Assembly: GCF_030271835.1 (NCBI RefSeq)
Contig: NZ_CP127389.1
Span: forward strand, 2,702,001 to 2,766,000
Length of the DNA stretch: 64,000 nucleotides
Direction: 5' to 3'
Source of the DNA: Proteus appendicitidis
GTDB taxonomy: Bacteria; Pseudomonadota; Gammaproteobacteria; Enterobacterales; Enterobacteriaceae
Shown: in pieces, positions 18,193-31,623 of the stretch
How the letters are laid out: each line of letters begins with the position of its first letter
How positions within the stretch are numbered: the stretch's first letter is position 1
Notes under the pieces: model-generated
What the model saw: the letters and a program-made list of their open reading frames with translations, nothing else
Told to the model about the DNA's origin: nothing
Databases searched by the model: none
Position numbers and translations under genes: made by a program

Positions 18193-19611
18193 ATGAGTAA
18201 AATAAAAACCCGTTTTGCACCAAGTCCTACTGGCTATCTACATGTTGGTGGTGCGCGTACCGCACTTTATTCCTGGTTATATAGCCGTCATAATAAGGGC
18301 GAATTTGTACTGCGTATAGAAGACACCGACTTAGAGCGTTCTACACAGCCAGCCATCGATGCAATCATGGACGGTATGAATTGGTTAAATCTGAATTGGG
18401 ATGAAGGTCCTTATTATCAGACTAAACGCTTCGATCGCTATAACCAAGTGATTGATCAAATGTTATCTGCGGGTACGGCATACCGTTGCTATTGTTCTAA
18501 AGAGCGTTTAGAACAACTACGCGAAGATCAAATGGCGAAAGGTGAAAAACCTCGTTACGATGGTTGTTGCCGTGGCGGTAACCATAATCATAGCGCTGAT
18601 GAACCTCATGTTGTGCGTTTTTTAAACCCACAAGAAGGTTCTGTTATTTTTGATGACAAAATTCGTGGCCCTATTGAATTTAGCAACCAAGAACTTGACG
18701 ATCTGATTATTCGTCGTACTGATGGTTCTCCAACTTATAACTTCTGTGTTGTTATTGATGACTGGGATATGGAAATCACTCATGTTATTCGTGGTGAAGA
18801 TCATATCAATAACACACCTCGCCAAATCAATATTCTCAAAGCATTAGGTGCTCCTGTACCTGAATATGCTCACGTATCAATGATTTTAGGTGATGATGGT
18901 AAAAAACTATCTAAACGTTACAACGCAGTCAGCGTAATGCAATATCGTGATGACGGCTATTTACCTGAAGCACTATTAAACTACTTAGTACGTTTAGGCT
19001 GGTCTCATGGTGACCAAGAGATCTTTACGATTGATGAAATGATTGAACACTTCACTTTAGAAGCTATCAGTAAATCAGCAAGCGCATTTAATACTGATAA
19101 ACTACTTTGGTTAAACCATCACTACATCAATACATTGCCAGCAGAGAAAGTTGCGGTTCATTTAGATTGGCATATCAAACAGCAAAATATTGATACCAGC
19201 AATGGTCCATCATTAGTGGAGCTGATCAAATTATTAGGCGAACGTTGCAAAACATTAAAAGAGATGGCTGAAAGTTGCCATTACTTCTATGTTGATTTCG
19301 AAACCTTTGAAGAAGCTGCTGCGAAAAAACATTTACGCCCAGTTGCTCGTCAACCATTAGAAGTTGTTCGCGATAAGTTATCAGCAATTACAGAATGGAC
19401 GGCTGAAAATGTTCACCAAGCCATTCAAGATACCGCTGATGAATTAGAAGTGGGTATGGGTAAAGTAGGTATGCCGTTACGTGTTGCTGTAACAGGTGCC
19501 GGTCAATCTCCTGGCTTAGATGTTACCGTTCATGCTATTGGTAAAACACGTAGCATTGCACGTATTAATAAAGCATTAGACTTTATTACTGAAAGAGAAA
19601 ACCAAGCTTAA
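18193..19611 (+). CDS. gltX: Glutamyl-tRNA synthetase
   Basis: 472 residues, essentially E. coli GltX length (471). It charges tRNA-Glu with glutamate in the cytoplasm. The class I motifs are present: [11 protein letters not shown] at residues 10-20 (HIGH region) and KLSKR at 237-241 (KMSKS loop). The E. coli-type zinc site is visible near residues 98-128 as YRCYC followed by [10 protein letters not shown]. The C-terminal anticodon-binding helices follow. It is divergent from the Val/Lys tRNA operon and followed by Ala tRNAs, the same arrangement as E. coli. Confidence 0.98.
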   Translation: MSKIKTRFAPSPTGYLHVGGARTALYSWLYSRHNKGEFVLRIEDTDLERSTQPAIDAIMDGMNWLNLNWDEGPYYQTKRFDRYNQVIDQMLSAGTAYRCYCSKERLEQLREDQMAKGEKPRYDGCCRGGNHNHSADEPHVVRFLNPQEGSVIFDDKIRGPIEFSNQELDDLIIRRTDGSPTYNFCVVIDDWDMEITHVIRGEDHINNTPRQINILKALGAPVPEYAHVSMILGDDGKKLSKRYNAVSVMQYRDDGYLPEALLNYLVRLGWSHGDQEIFTIDEMIEHFTLEAISKSASAFNTDKLLWLNHHYINTLPAEKVAVHLDWHIKQQNIDTSNGPSLVELIKLLGERCKTLKEMAESCHYFYVDFETFEEAAAKKHLRPVARQPLEVVRDKLSAITEWTAENVHQAIQDTADELEVGMGKVGMPLRVAVTGAGQSPGLDVTVHAIGKTRSIARINKALDFITERENQA

Positions 19612-19637
19612 CTTACTCGTTAATCTTACTTATTAAG

Positions 19638-19677
19638 AAAGATACATTCCTCAAATAGCGAATGTATCTTTTTTTTG
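19638..19677 (+). terminator. Intrinsic terminator of gltX
   Basis: AAAGATACATTC / GAATGTATCTTT stem with a 10-base loop and a long T-run, 27 bases after the stop codon. Confidence 0.9.
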
Positions 19678-19719
19678 TACTCTTTTTCAGCAATCAATAA
19701 ATAATGTGAGATTAACTGA

Positions 19720-19748
19720 TTGACAGTATTGTGCTTGTTGCCTATTAT
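19720..19748 (+). promoter_or_regulatory. Promoter of the Ala tRNA pair
   Basis: Perfect TTGACA (19720-19725), 17-base spacer, TATTAT (19743-19748), then a GC-rich stretch and the first tRNA 20 bases on. Confidence 0.85.
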
Positions 19749-19768
19749 CAAGCCCGTTCCAGTATGTT

Positions 19769-19844
<76 letters not shown>

Positions 19845-19871
19845 ATATACTTCTAGAACAATCCAATATGT

Positions 19872-19947
<76 letters not shown>

Positions 19948-19956
19948 GAATTTTAA

Positions 19957-19989
19957 GATCCTGAAGAGAAATCTTCGGGATTTTTTGTT
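19957..19989 (+). terminator. Intrinsic terminator of the Ala tRNA operon
   Basis: ATCCTGAAGA / TCTTCGGGAT stem closing a GAAA loop, followed by TTTTTGTTTT. Confidence 0.85.
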
Positions 19990-20011
19990 TTCTACTCCCC
20001 TTTATTTATTT

Positions 20012-20767
20012 CTATTGTGCAGTATAACCTCCATCAATGGCATAAAATGCTCCAGTGGAAAAACTGCTCTCATCTGAAAGTAAAAAAGCGACTGTTTTAG
20101 CAACTTCTTCTCTAGTTGCCATTCGTTTCATTGGGTGTGTGTTTGCCATCCATTCACGTACTTCATCGGGTAACATTTGCATTCTTGGCGTATCGACATA
20201 ACCAGGTCCAACCGCATTGATCCTTATTCCTTTATCTGCAAACTCAAGCGCAGCTGAACGAGTGATCCCTAATACAGCGTGTTTAGCCGCTGTATATGCT
20301 GAAATCCCCGCAATCCCCACAATGCCATTAGATGAAGAAAGATTCACAACACTTCCTCCCCCGCTTTTTAATATTGCAGGGATGCCATATTTCAAGCCAT
20401 AAAATACGCCATTGATATCTGTATCAATTACAGCTTTCCAATCTTCAATCTCATAATCCACAATAGATGTATTATGAGGTCCCGTGATCCCAGCATTATT
20501 AACCAAGCCATGTAATGCTCCTGCTTGAGCGATGATAATTTCAATCATTTCTTTTACTTGAGAAAATGAGGTCATATCAGCCTGTAACGCAATGACTTTC
20601 TTACCAGCTATATCAATAGAACGTGCTGTTTTTGTTACTTCCTCTAAATGCCGACCTGTAATAAAAACCGTAGCACCACGTTGAAATAGTAATTGTGCAA
20701 TGCCTTCACCTACACCTGTACTTGCGCCAGTGACTAAAATCACTTTATCTTTAAAATAATCCATCAT
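20012..20767 (-). CDS. Short-chain dehydrogenase/reductase (SDR family)
   Basis: 251 residues with the classical SDR layout: the cofactor motif TGASTGVG near residue 13, NNAG near 90, the catalytic Ser in VVNLSSSNG, and Tyr-x-x-x-Lys as YTAAK near 157. It should be a cytoplasmic NAD(P)H-dependent oxidoreductase; the substrate cannot be inferred. I chose the ATG at 20767 because AAGAGG lies about ten bases before it, inside a longer TTG-started frame. It diverges from a MarR-type regulator across a region with three similar palindromes, so it is probably repressed by that regulator and induced by a small aromatic or electrophilic compound. Confidence 0.85.
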   Translation of the reverse strand: MMDYFKDKVILVTGASTGVGEGIAQLLFQRGATVFITGRHLEEVTKTARSIDIAGKKVIALQADMTSFSQVKEMIEIIIAQAGALHGLVNNAGITGPHNTSIVDYEIEDWKAVIDTDINGVFYGLKYGIPAILKSGGGSVVNLSSSNGIVGIAGISAYTAAKHAVLGITRSAALEFADKGIRINAVGPGYVDTPRMQMLPDEVREWMANTHPMKRMATREEVAKTVAFLLSDESSFSTGAFYAIDGGYTAQ

Positions 20768-20822
20768 TTCGACTTTACCTCTTATCAATTACATCAAGTT
20801 TTATCAGGCAACCGCAAAATAA

Positions 20823-20924
20823 TTAACCAAAGTTAACTATATGCCATATTATTTGATTAACTTTAGTTAATCAATATAAAGTTTATTCACAATGAATGAC
20901 CTGATAATATTAACTTTAGTTAAC
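20823..20924. promoter_or_regulatory. Three operator-like palindromes between SDR and MarR genes
   Basis: Copies at 20823-20837 (TTAACCAAAGTTAAC), 20855-20872 (GATTAACTTTAGTTAATC, perfect 8-base arms) and 20910-20924 (TTAACTTTAGTTAAC) share the core TTAAC-N4/5-GTTAA. Position and symmetry suit binding sites of the divergent MarR protein. Confidence 0.75.
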
Positions 20925-20947
20925 ATAATTCATAAGATGGCGTATTT

Positions 20948-21388
20948 ATGGAAAAGAGTGATTTAGAAAATGCATTGTCATTATTACAATGCACATTAGT
21001 CGCACAACGAACCCGTTATACCCCAGAGCAAGTTACTTGGGGTCAATATGATATTTTAGAATTATTGCGCTTACGTGGTGACTTAACCCCTTCTCAATTA
21101 AGTGACTCGTTGGCAATTTCAAGACAAAATTTATCGAAATTTATGCGGGGATTAAAATCTTTAGGATTTATTGCTCAAAATCGTTCAGAAAAAGACAAGC
21201 GTGAGTTTATTACCCATTTAACGAATGAAGGTCACGCTTTTTTAGCAAGAGCAGCATTAGGTCGAAAACAAAATGCAGAGAAAATAAGTAAATGTTTAAC
21301 GCTCGGAGAACAAACATTATTTATTGAATTAAGTCAGAAAATTATTAATGCATTAACACCTGAAAAATCAGGTATGGATAATAATTAA
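20948..21388 (+). CDS. MarR-family transcriptional regulator
   Basis: 146 residues with a winged helix-turn-helix. Helices LRGDLTPSQLSDSLAISRQNLSKFMRGLKSLGF (about 38-72) are the recognition segment, and the wing RSEKDKREFITHLT follows near 78. MarR dimers bind palindromic operators and release DNA on binding small phenolic or similar ligands. It faces the SDR gene across three related palindromes, so it likely controls both itself and the SDR gene. The ligand is unknown. Confidence 0.88.
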   Translation: MEKSDLENALSLLQCTLVAQRTRYTPEQVTWGQYDILELLRLRGDLTPSQLSDSLAISRQNLSKFMRGLKSLGFIAQNRSEKDKREFITHLTNEGHAFLARAALGRKQNAEKISKCLTLGEQTLFIELSQKIINALTPEKSGMDNN

Positions 21389-21390
21389 CT

Positions 21391-21606
21391 TCACCGCTTT
21401 AATGGCTTTAATAGCCCTTCTAAACCTTCAATTTTAATTGCTAAGGTCATCTCCATGAGTTGGCCAAGCTTACCTTCAGGAAACTCGCCTTTCTTTGCAA
21501 ACCACAATAAATACTCTTCAGGTAAATCAACTAGCATACGCCCTTTGTACTTACCAAATGGCATTTGTGTGTTTGCTATATCGATAAGGTGCTGTTTCTC
21601 TAGCAT
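21391..21606 (-). CDS. Small DUF3820 protein (QSregVF-type)
   Basis: 71 residues built around MPFGKYKGRMLVDLPEEYLLWFAKKGEFPEGKLG, the hallmark of the DUF3820 family (described in databases as putative quorum-sensing-regulated virulence factor; function unproven). The frame extends 33 codons further upstream, but that part contains the nupC terminator, so the ATG at 21606, with AGAG in front, is the real start. It ends two bases from the convergent MarR gene, so the two share a 3' boundary. Confidence 0.8.
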   Translation of the reverse strand: MLEKQHLIDIANTQMPFGKYKGRMLVDLPEEYLLWFAKKGEFPEGKLGQLMEMTLAIKIEGLEGLLKPLKR

Positions 21607-21662
21607 GTTCTCTACCACGTTGTCATTGAAGGAATAGAACCGATTATAGGGCAATTTAAAGA

Positions 21663-21692
21663 TAAAAAAAGCAGTACCCGAAGGTACTGCTT
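21663..21692 (-). terminator. Intrinsic terminator of nupC
   Basis: AAGCAGTACC / GGTACTGCTT with a CGAA loop (TTCG on the transcribed strand), followed on the minus strand by a run of seven Ts. Confidence 0.9.
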
Positions 21693-21768
21693 GATTTTCT
21701 ATCACTTGATTAGTGACTCAGTTTACATTGTTATTTTGTTCACATGCTATTTGTTTTATCTTCAGAGA

Positions 21769-22953
21769 TTAAACAAACAGACCTGCAATAGCTGCTGATA
21801 AGAAGCTTACCAATGTAGAGCCAAACAGTAATTTCAGACCGAAACGAGACACAACGTTACCTTGTACTTCGTTTAGACCTTTAATCGCACCTGCAACAAT
21901 CCCGATTGAAGAGAAGTTAGCAAATGAAACTAAGAATACAGATAAGATACCAACAGAGCGTGGTGAAATTTCAGCAGCGATATCTTGTAAGCTACCCATT
22001 GCAACGAATTCGTTAGACACTAATTTAGTTGCCATAACACTACCAACACGTAATGCATCTTGCTCTGGCACGCCAATAACCCATGCTAATGGATAGAAAA
22101 CGTAACCTAAACAATCTTGGAAGCTAATACCGAAAATCATGCTGAAAATCGCATTCACTGCTGCGATTAATGCAATGAAACCAATCAGCATTGCAGCAAC
22201 GATTAATGCCACTTTGAAACCTGCTAAGATGTATTCGCCTAACATTTCAAAGAAGCTTTGACCTTCATGCAGATTACCCATTTGAATATCTTCTTCATTC
22301 TCAACAGAGTATGGGTTAATCACAGAAAGGACGATAAAGGTACTGAACATATTCAGTACTAGAGCAGCAACGACATACTTTGGATCTAGCATTGTCATGT
22401 ATGCACCAACAATTGACATTGATACGGTTGACATTGCTGTTGCAGCCATAGTGTACATACGACGCTGAGACATTTTGCCTAATACATCTTTATAGGCAAT
22501 AAAGTTCTCTGATTGACCAAGAACCAGTGAGCTAACTGCGTTGAATGATTCCAATTTCCCCATACCGTTCACTTTAGAAAGTACAGTACCGATAATGCGG
22601 ATCACGAAAGGTAATACTTTGATATGCTGAAGAATACCAATTAATGCAGAAATAAAGATAATTGGACATAAAACATTCAGGAAGAAGAATGCTAAACCAC
22701 CTTTCATCATGCCACCGAATACGAATTCAGTACCTTGTGCGGCATAACCTAATAAGTGATCAAATAATCCAGCGAAGCCACGAACAAAGCCTTCACCAAC
22801 ATCAGAGTTGAGGAAGAACCATGCTAATGCGATTTCAATAACTAATAACTGCACGATATAACGCAGACGGATCCCTTTGCGGTTGTTACTCGCAACGAAT
22901 GCTAATGCGCCAATAACGGCGAGTGCTAAAACGAAGTGAATGATAGAGGACAT
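21769..22953 (-). CDS. nupC: Concentrative nucleoside transporter, NupC type
   Basis: 394 residues (E. coli NupC 400), strongly hydrophobic with about ten membrane-associated segments. Conserved CNT features are visible: [13 protein letters not shown] near 150, [11 protein letters not shown] near 185, and NEFVAMGSL near 318, which line the nucleoside and cation sites. It imports nucleosides with protons across the inner membrane. GGAG precedes the ATG. A perfect CRP site lies about 62-77 bases upstream of the start codon, matching the cAMP-CRP control known for E. coli nupC. The location near gltX and the Ala tRNAs is also as in E. coli. Confidence 0.93.
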   Translation of the reverse strand: MSSIIHFVLALAVIGALAFVASNNRKGIRLRYIVQLLVIEIALAWFFLNSDVGEGFVRGFAGLFDHLLGYAAQGTEFVFGGMMKGGLAFFFLNVLCPIIFISALIGILQHIKVLPFVIRIIGTVLSKVNGMGKLESFNAVSSLVLGQSENFIAYKDVLGKMSQRRMYTMAATAMSTVSMSIVGAYMTMLDPKYVVAALVLNMFSTFIVLSVINPYSVENEEDIQMGNLHEGQSFFEMLGEYILAGFKVALIVAAMLIGFIALIAAVNAIFSMIFGISFQDCLGYVFYPLAWVIGVPEQDALRVGSVMATKLVSNEFVAMGSLQDIAAEISPRSVGILSVFLVSFANFSSIGIVAGAIKGLNEVQGNVVSRFGLKLLFGSTLVSFLSAAIAGLFV

Positions 22954-23014
22954 GCATGCTCCAAAAATAAAAATAAATCTTGTAGAGCATTTTATGTAAC
23001 GCGTAACATTAGGA

Positions 23015-23030
23015 TGTGACTATTGTCACA
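23015..23030. promoter_or_regulatory. Perfect CRP-binding palindrome upstream of nupC
   Basis: TGTGACTATTGTCACA matches the CRP consensus TGTGA-N6-TCACA at every fixed position, 62 bases upstream of the nupC ATG. Confidence 0.85.
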
Positions 23031-23130
23031 ATCTCATGAAACCGCATACACACTATTTATTAAATAAGATAGGTTGATCACACTTTGAAAGTTACTTAAG
23101 AAACATAAAATGTAAATTTGACTTAAGTAA

Positions 23131-23163
23131 AAATGCCACTGAGAAGGTTTCCCAGTAGCATTT
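23131..23163 (-). terminator. Intrinsic terminator of ligA
   Basis: Read on the minus strand, AAATGCTACTGGGAA pairs with TTCTCAGTGGCATTT (two G-U pairs) and is followed by TTAC; it lies 18 bases after the ligA stop. Confidence 0.7.
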
Positions 23164-23180
23164 ATTAAATATTAGAATGA

Positions 23181-26295
<3,115 letters not shown>

Positions 26296-26518
26296 TTCTA
26301 TCTCTGTTGTCTTGAGGTTTAATAGCCACGTTGGCAAATATTACTTTTTACTAAGAGTATTTGCCAATGCTCATAAGTGCAAGCCAATACTTAATTTTCT
26401 TGTCACAAAGATACACACATCAATCTCTTATGCGCGTTTTTTAGACAATTCATGACTAGTAAGGCTGATTATCTCCCTATATGATACTAGCTTGCCCTCA
26501 CTGGAGAGAATAGGAAGT

Positions 26519-27289
26519 ATGACAAATTTGACAGAAACGAATAAAAATTTAAATGGATTTCATTATTTTGCTCTTGGTTGGCGTTTAATTACACGCAAAG
26601 GGCTGAAGCGTTTTGTTATCTTACCCTTACTTGCCAATATTATTATTCTCGGAAGCGCCTTTTGGTGGTTATATGGTCAAATTGGTAGCATGGTCAATTG
26701 GATGATGGAAAAAGTTCCTGATTGGTTACAATGGTTGAGTTATTTGATCTGGCCACTATCCGTTATTTTTATCTTACTCGTATTCACTTATTTCTTTAGT
26801 ACCTTAGCCAATATTATCGCTTCTCCGTTTAATGGATTATTAGCTGAAAAATTAGAAGGTCAAATAACTGGCGTTACCCCACCCGATACGGGTGTTACAG
26901 GTATATTGAAAGATATTCCACGTATTTTAAAACGTGAGTTAACTAAAATAGCTTATTATTTACCTCGCGCTATTGTCTTGTTATTGCTCTATTTTATTCC
27001 TGCTATCGGACAAACCGTTGCGCCTGTTTTATGGTTTGCTTTTGGTGCTTGGATGATGGCAATTCAATATAATGACTTCCCATTTGATAACCACAAAATT
27101 TCATTTGCAGCGATGAAATCTTCGCTTAAACAGGATAAATGGAATAATCTTCAATTTGGTATGGTTATTAATATTTTTACCATGATCCCTATTTTAAATT
27201 TAGTCATCATGCCAGTTGCTATCTGTGGTGCAACCGCAATGTGGTGCGATCGTTATCGTAAACAGCATGTGCAAGATGGGCAGTGGTAA
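26519..27289 (+). CDS. cysZ: Sulfate permease CysZ
   Basis: 256 residues (E. coli CysZ 253) with about four to five hydrophobic segments. It begins [30 protein letters not shown] and contains [13 protein letters not shown] near 115, both characteristic of the family. CysZ is a proton-driven, high-affinity sulfate channel that supplies sulfate for cysteine synthesis. An ATG after GGAAGT is preferred to an in-frame TTG 27 bases upstream. It lies between zipA and cysK, interrupted from cysK by one unrelated minus-strand gene. Confidence 0.95.
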   Translation: MTNLTETNKNLNGFHYFALGWRLITRKGLKRFVILPLLANIIILGSAFWWLYGQIGSMVNWMMEKVPDWLQWLSYLIWPLSVIFILLVFTYFFSTLANIIASPFNGLLAEKLEGQITGVTPPDTGVTGILKDIPRILKRELTKIAYYLPRAIVLLLLYFIPAIGQTVAPVLWFAFGAWMMAIQYNDFPFDNHKISFAAMKSSLKQDKWNNLQFGMVINIFTMIPILNLVIMPVAICGATAMWCDRYRKQHVQDGQW

Positions 27290-27319
27290 ACCTCATTTAG
27301 TCATATCTCGATAAATATG

Positions 27320-27355
27320 AAAAACCCCGTTTTATTTAAGACGGGGTTTTATTTT
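27320..27355 (+). terminator. Intrinsic terminator of cysZ
   Basis: AAAACCCCGT / ACGGGGTTTT stem followed by ATTTTATG; 30 bases after cysZ. Confidence 0.85.
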
Positions 27356-27401
27356 ATGCTTTTTTCTAAAACGTGATGTGGCTTATTTGTTGTTAATCAT
27401 A

Positions 27402-27932
27402 CTACTCAATTAATGAACGAATATAATCTTTCGTTTCTTCTCTATCCATCGGCTCACGCTCATTAATACCTATTTCAAAGATATTTAATGCGCCATCTAG
27501 TTTTTCAATTAACTCTTCATCATCTCGAATACAGAAAATATAAGCATTTTCAAACGGAGTGAGATCGACCAATCGTAACCCTTTTTCTGTCAAAAAGTGG
27601 TTAATATATTCCAAATAAGGTAGTTCATAAGGCAACATATAAGGGTCTACACTCGCCTCATCCCAATCAATATTTTCAACTTGAGATAAAATCAACGCAC
27701 TCGGTGATTCAGACAAAGAGACGTGCTCTAACGATTTTAGATCAGGAATATCGCCAAAATATTCTGTCCACTCCACATAATCCATTAATCCTTGAGCTGA
27801 GAGTGATTCATATAGCCAATTAAGGACATCTTCTTGAGCATCTGACTCAGGTAAATTTTCACGCAAAGCTTGCGCATCTAATTCAGGCACAGCAAGTTCA
27901 AGCGCACTAATCAACTCTTCAATGGTTTCCAT
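27402..27932 (-). CDS. Uncharacterised acidic protein
   Basis: 176 residues, strongly acidic, no signal peptide or membrane segment, so cytoplasmic. Visible features: an N-terminal helix METIEELISALELAVPELDA, an internal WLYESLSAQGLMDYVEW segment, and a C-terminal alpha/beta part GLRLVDLTPFENAYIFCIRDDEELIEKLDGALNI. The layout recalls small uncharacterised families such as DUF6630 in which a strand pair is followed by a Tyr/Phe-rich strand, but I am not certain. The ATG at 27932 follows GGGGT; upstream in-frame codons are discounted. It sits between cysZ and cysK, where E. coli has no gene. Function unknown. Confidence 0.65.
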   Translation of the reverse strand: METIEELISALELAVPELDAQALRENLPESDAQEDVLNWLYESLSAQGLMDYVEWTEYFGDIPDLKSLEHVSLSESPSALILSQVENIDWDEASVDPYMLPYELPYLEYINHFLTEKGLRLVDLTPFENAYIFCIRDDEELIEKLDGALNIFEIGINEREPMDREETKDYIRSLIE

Positions 27933-28167
27933 TATGACCCCTGTATTTGCAGTAAATGTGGTTAAAAATAGATTATCAGTCATCAATATACTGTACATCT
28001 CTTGATTTATTAATTTGTGAATCGTCTCACTGACTCTTGATTAGAACCTTTTGGAATAAAAATATAAAAAAGTTATAAGTATATTCATAAAGCTTATTTC
28101 CATCTTTAGTTTGATGGCGTATGGTAATTTCATCTGACCTTATAAAAATCATGTACCGAGGATAAAA

Positions 28168-29121
28168 ATGAGTAAGATTTTCGAAGACAACTCGCAAACT
28201 ATTGGACACACTCCCTTAATTCGCTTAAAGCATTTCGGAAATGGCAACATTCTGGCTAAAGTGGAATCTCGTAACCCAAGCTTCAGTGTAAAATGCCGTA
28301 TCGGTGCCAACATGATTTGGGATGCAGAAAAGAAAGGCATTCTTAAAGAAGGCGTGGAGCTTGTAGAACCGACTAGTGGTAATACTGGGATTGCGCTGGC
28401 TTATGTTGCAGCAGCTCGTGGTTACAAATTAACTCTGACGATGCCAGATACCATGAGTATCGAACGCCGTAAATTGCTCAAAGCATTAGGTGCTAATTTA
28501 GTGCTGACTGAAGGCGCAAAAGGCATGAAAGGTGCCATTGATAAAGCCAATGAAATTCGCGATAGCGATCCTAAACGTTACCTGTTACTACAACAATTTA
28601 GTAATCCAGCTAACCCTGAAATTCATGAAAAAACCACAGGCCCAGAAATCTGGAATGATACTGATGGTGAAGTCGGTGCTGTTATTGCTGGTGTTGGCAC
28701 TGGTGGTACGATTACAGGTATTGGTCGCTATTTGAAAAAGACACAAGGTAAAGCAGTAACTATGGTTGCTGTTGAACCAGCAGGCTCTCCTGTTATCACG
28801 CAAGCTTTAGCTGGAGAAGAAATTAAACCGGGTCCACATAAAATCCAAGGTATCGGAGCTGGCTTTATTCCTGAAAACCTAGATTTATCGTTACTGGATC
28901 GTGTTATTCAAATCACTAATGAAGAAGCCTTTGATACTGCTCGTGAACTTATGACTAAAGAAGGTATTCTTGCTGGTATTTCTTCAGGTGCAGCTATTGC
29001 AGCAGCAGTAAAACTGGCAAAAGAGCCAGAATTTGCAAATAAAGAAATTGTGGTTATTTTACCTTCTTCAGGTGAGCGTTATTTAAGCACCCCACTTTTC
29101 GCTGACATTTCTGATAGCTAA
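28168..29121 (+). CDS. cysK: Cysteine synthase A
   Basis: 317 residues, slightly shorter than E. coli CysK (323), ending after LFADISDS. It makes L-cysteine from O-acetylserine and sulfide with pyridoxal phosphate; the Schiff-base Lys is Lys42 in [12 protein letters not shown]. The substrate loop [11 protein letters not shown] (near 68) and phosphate-binding [10 protein letters not shown] (near 176) are intact. GAGGA precedes the ATG. It is the gene before ptsHI-crr, as in E. coli, and has its own terminator. CysB control is expected from family knowledge; no site was identified. Confidence 0.97.
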   Translation: MSKIFEDNSQTIGHTPLIRLKHFGNGNILAKVESRNPSFSVKCRIGANMIWDAEKKGILKEGVELVEPTSGNTGIALAYVAAARGYKLTLTMPDTMSIERRKLLKALGANLVLTEGAKGMKGAIDKANEIRDSDPKRYLLLQQFSNPANPEIHEKTTGPEIWNDTDGEVGAVIAGVGTGGTITGIGRYLKKTQGKAVTMVAVEPAGSPVITQALAGEEIKPGPHKIQGIGAGFIPENLDLSLLDRVIQITNEEAFDTARELMTKEGILAGISSGAAIAAAVKLAKEPEFANKEIVVILPSSGERYLSTPLFADISDS

Positions 29122-29152
29122 ATCGCGTCATCTCAATTGTAAAATATTTATT

Positions 29153-29181
29153 AAAAAAGCACCTCAACGGTGCTTTTTTTG
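29153..29181. terminator. Intrinsic terminator of cysK
   Basis: AAAAAAGCACC / GGTGCTTTTTT with a five-base loop, 31 bases after the stop codon. Confidence 0.9.
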
Positions 29182-29451
29182 TGGTAGAGATCAAAGTTTG
29201 TCACCCAAACAGGTGATTTATTTCTTCGAGTTTAGTATTTAATCAATTAATTATTTCGAAGGTCGAAATTAATCAGAAAATAACCGAGACGACAAAACTA
29301 GCTCTTTTATCTTTCTGAACACTATTTTTATCAGATGACGCTTTACGACTTAATATTATCTGATATTGCTACGCAAAGCAGGACAAATTCATCTACACTT
29401 ACTAAGTCCTGACTTAATGTGAACAATTGAGTTATAAAAGGAAAAAATCCT
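29182..29451 (+). promoter_or_regulatory. Upstream regulatory region of ptsHI-crr
   Basis: 270 bases with the pts promoters. TTATTTCGA (29251-29259) and TCGAAATTAA (29263-29272) form a palindrome resembling the operators of Mlc/NagC repressors; Mlc controls the pts operon in E. coli, so this is a candidate Mlc site. No perfect CRP site was seen. Confidence 0.45.
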
Positions 29452-29709
29452 ATGTACCAGCAAGAAGTTACTATTACAGCACCAAACGGCTTACATACTC
29501 GTCCTGCAGCACAATTTGTAAAAGAAGCCAAAACATTCTCTTCTGATATCACGCTTATCTCTAGTGGTAAATCTGCCAGTGCTAAGAGCCTTTTCAAATT
29601 ACAAACTTTAGGCTTAACCCAAGGTACTGTTGTAACTATCTCTGCTGAAGGCGAAGATGAAAAACAAGCTGTTGAAGCATTGGTAAAATTAATGGCGGAA
29701 TTAGAGTAA
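29452..29709 (+). CDS. ptsH: Phosphocarrier protein HPr
   Basis: 85 residues, the exact HPr length. It relays phosphate from Enzyme I to sugar-specific EIIA proteins. The active site is His15 in [12 protein letters not shown], and the regulatory-site region [11 protein letters not shown] lies near 46. AAAGGA precedes the ATG. It is first of ptsH-ptsI-crr; 137 bases separate it from ptsI. That gap contains a weak hairpin (CCCCTGAAACCATTCAGGGG) that may set the ratio of HPr to Enzyme I. Confidence 0.97.
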   Translation: MYQQEVTITAPNGLHTRPAAQFVKEAKTFSSDITLISSGKSASAKSLFKLQTLGLTQGTVVTISAEGEDEKQAVEALVKLMAELE

Positions 29710-29846
29710 TTCGCGATTAAGTATTAACGCAGTATTTATTCCCCTGAAACCATTCAGGGGAGTTAATTTCAATGATGATTTTAAAACAACAGTATTTTGC
29801 AATCCTATTCTTTTAAGATTATCACCAGCAAGTCGTAGGATAAATT

Positions 29847-31574
29847 ATGATTTCAGGAATTTTAGCGTCACCCGGTATCGCATTTGGTCAAACCCTTCTT
29901 CTCAAAGAAGAACCAATCATCATTAGCCAACGTAAGATCCAAAGTGATGAAATTGAGAATCAAATCGAACGCTTTAAAGACGGTCGTAACAAATCTGCAC
30001 AACAACTAGAAATTATTAAAGAGCGTGCTGAGAAGAATCTTGGTGCGGATAAAGCCGAAATCTTTGAAGGCCATATCATGTTGCTAGAAGATGAAGAGTT
30101 GGAACAAGAAATTGTTACTCTTATCAAAAGTGACAAAAAAACGGCTGAAGCTGCTGTTCAATCTGTTATTGAAGATCAAGCAACCGCATTAGAAGCATTA
30201 GATGACGAATATCTAAAAGAGCGTGCGGCTGACGTTCGTGATATTGGTAAACGCTTAATGCGCAATATCTTAGAGATGCCAATTATCGATTTAAGCGCTA
30301 TCTCAGAAAAAGTTATTTTAGTTGCAACTGACCTTACCCCTTCTGAAACTGCGCAATTAAGCTTAGACAACGTATTAGGTTTTATCACTGACTTAGGTGG
30401 TAGAACATCTCACACTTCTATCATGGCTCGTTCATTAGAAATTCCAGCTATCGTGGGAACATCTAATGCGACACAAACCATTAAAAAAGACGATTATCTT
30501 GTTCTTGATGCGATTAATAACAAAATCATTATTAATCCATCAGATGAGGAACTCGAAACATTAAAAGCTATCAAAGAAGAGTACCTGCACGAAAAAGAAG
30601 AATTAGCAAAACTCAAAGACTTACCTGCTATTACGCTTGATGGGCATCAAGTTGAAGTTTGCGCTAATATTGGTACAGTTCGAGATGTTGCTGGTGCAGA
30701 ACGTAACGGTGCTGAAGGTGTTGGTCTGTATCGTACTGAATTCTTATTTATGGATAGAGACTCTTTACCAACAGAAGATGAGCAATTCCAAGCCTATAAA
30801 GCGGTAGCTGAAGCAGTAGGAAGCCCAGCGGTCATTATTCGTACTATGGATATTGGTGGCGATAAAGACTTACCTTACATGAACCTACCAAAAGAAGAGA
30901 ACCCATTCTTAGGCTGGCGTGCAATTCGTATTTGTCTTGACCGTAAAGAGATCCTTCATCCGCAATTACGTGCTATCTTAAGAGCATCTGCTTTTGGTAA
31001 ACTACGTATTATGTTTCCAATGATTATCTCTGTTGAAGAGATCCGTGCATTGAAAGCAGAACTTGAAATACTGAAAAGCCAGCTTCGTGAAGAAAAGAAA
31101 GCTTTTGATGAATCTATTGAAGTCGGTGTGATGGTAGAAACCCCAGCCGCAGCAGTGATGGCTCGTCATATGGCAAAAGAAGTTGACTTTTTTAGTATTG
31201 GGACTAACGATCTAACACAATATACTCTGGCTGTAGACCGTGGAAATGAGCTGATATCTCATCTATATAATCCAATGTCACCTGCAGTACTCAACCTGAT
31301 AAAACAGGTGATTGATGCATCACATGCTGAAGGTAAATGGACTGGAATGTGTGGTGAACTTGCTGGAGATGAACGAGCAACATTGCTCCTTCTCGGCATG
31401 GGATTAGATGAGTTTAGTATGAGTGCTATTTCAATTCCTCGCATCAAAAAAGTAATTCGTAATGCAAATTACGATGATGCAAGAGCACTAGCAGAGCAAG
31501 CACTTGCTCAGCCAACTGCAAAAGAATTGATGGACTTAGTAGAAACTTTTACTAAAGAAAAGACACTGTGCTAA
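29847..31574 (+). CDS. ptsI: PTS Enzyme I (phosphoenolpyruvate-protein phosphotransferase)
   Basis: 575 residues, identical in length to E. coli Enzyme I. It takes phosphate from phosphoenolpyruvate and passes it to HPr. The phosphorylated residue is His189 in [13 protein letters not shown]. The C-terminal PEP-binding barrel shows [15 protein letters not shown] near 291, GGDKDLPY near 337, and the active-site loop with GMCGELAGD near 500. It lies between ptsH and crr in the conserved order. Confidence 0.98.
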   Translation: MISGILASPGIAFGQTLLLKEEPIIISQRKIQSDEIENQIERFKDGRNKSAQQLEIIKERAEKNLGADKAEIFEGHIMLLEDEELEQEIVTLIKSDKKTAEAAVQSVIEDQATALEALDDEYLKERAADVRDIGKRLMRNILEMPIIDLSAISEKVILVATDLTPSETAQLSLDNVLGFITDLGGRTSHTSIMARSLEIPAIVGTSNATQTIKKDDYLVLDAINNKIIINPSDEELETLKAIKEEYLHEKEELAKLKDLPAITLDGHQVEVCANIGTVRDVAGAERNGAEGVGLYRTEFLFMDRDSLPTEDEQFQAYKAVAEAVGSPAVIIRTMDIGGDKDLPYMNLPKEENPFLGWRAIRICLDRKEILHPQLRAILRASAFGKLRIMFPMIISVEEIRALKAELEILKSQLREEKKAFDESIEVGVMVETPAAAVMARHMAKEVDFFSIGTNDLTQYTLAVDRGNELISHLYNPMSPAVLNLIKQVIDASHAEGKWTGMCGELAGDERATLLLLGMGLDEFSMSAISIPRIKKVIRNANYDDARALAEQALAQPTAKELMDLVETFTKEKTLC

Positions 31575-31623
31575 TCGCATTAGCCAGAGCCCGGTCCCAA
31601 CTACAATAATTAGGAGAAGATTC

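Noticed and set aside
21607..21705. N-terminal extension of the DUF3820 protein
   Set aside because: The extension is encoded through the nupC terminator hairpin; the internal ATG with AGAG is the better start.
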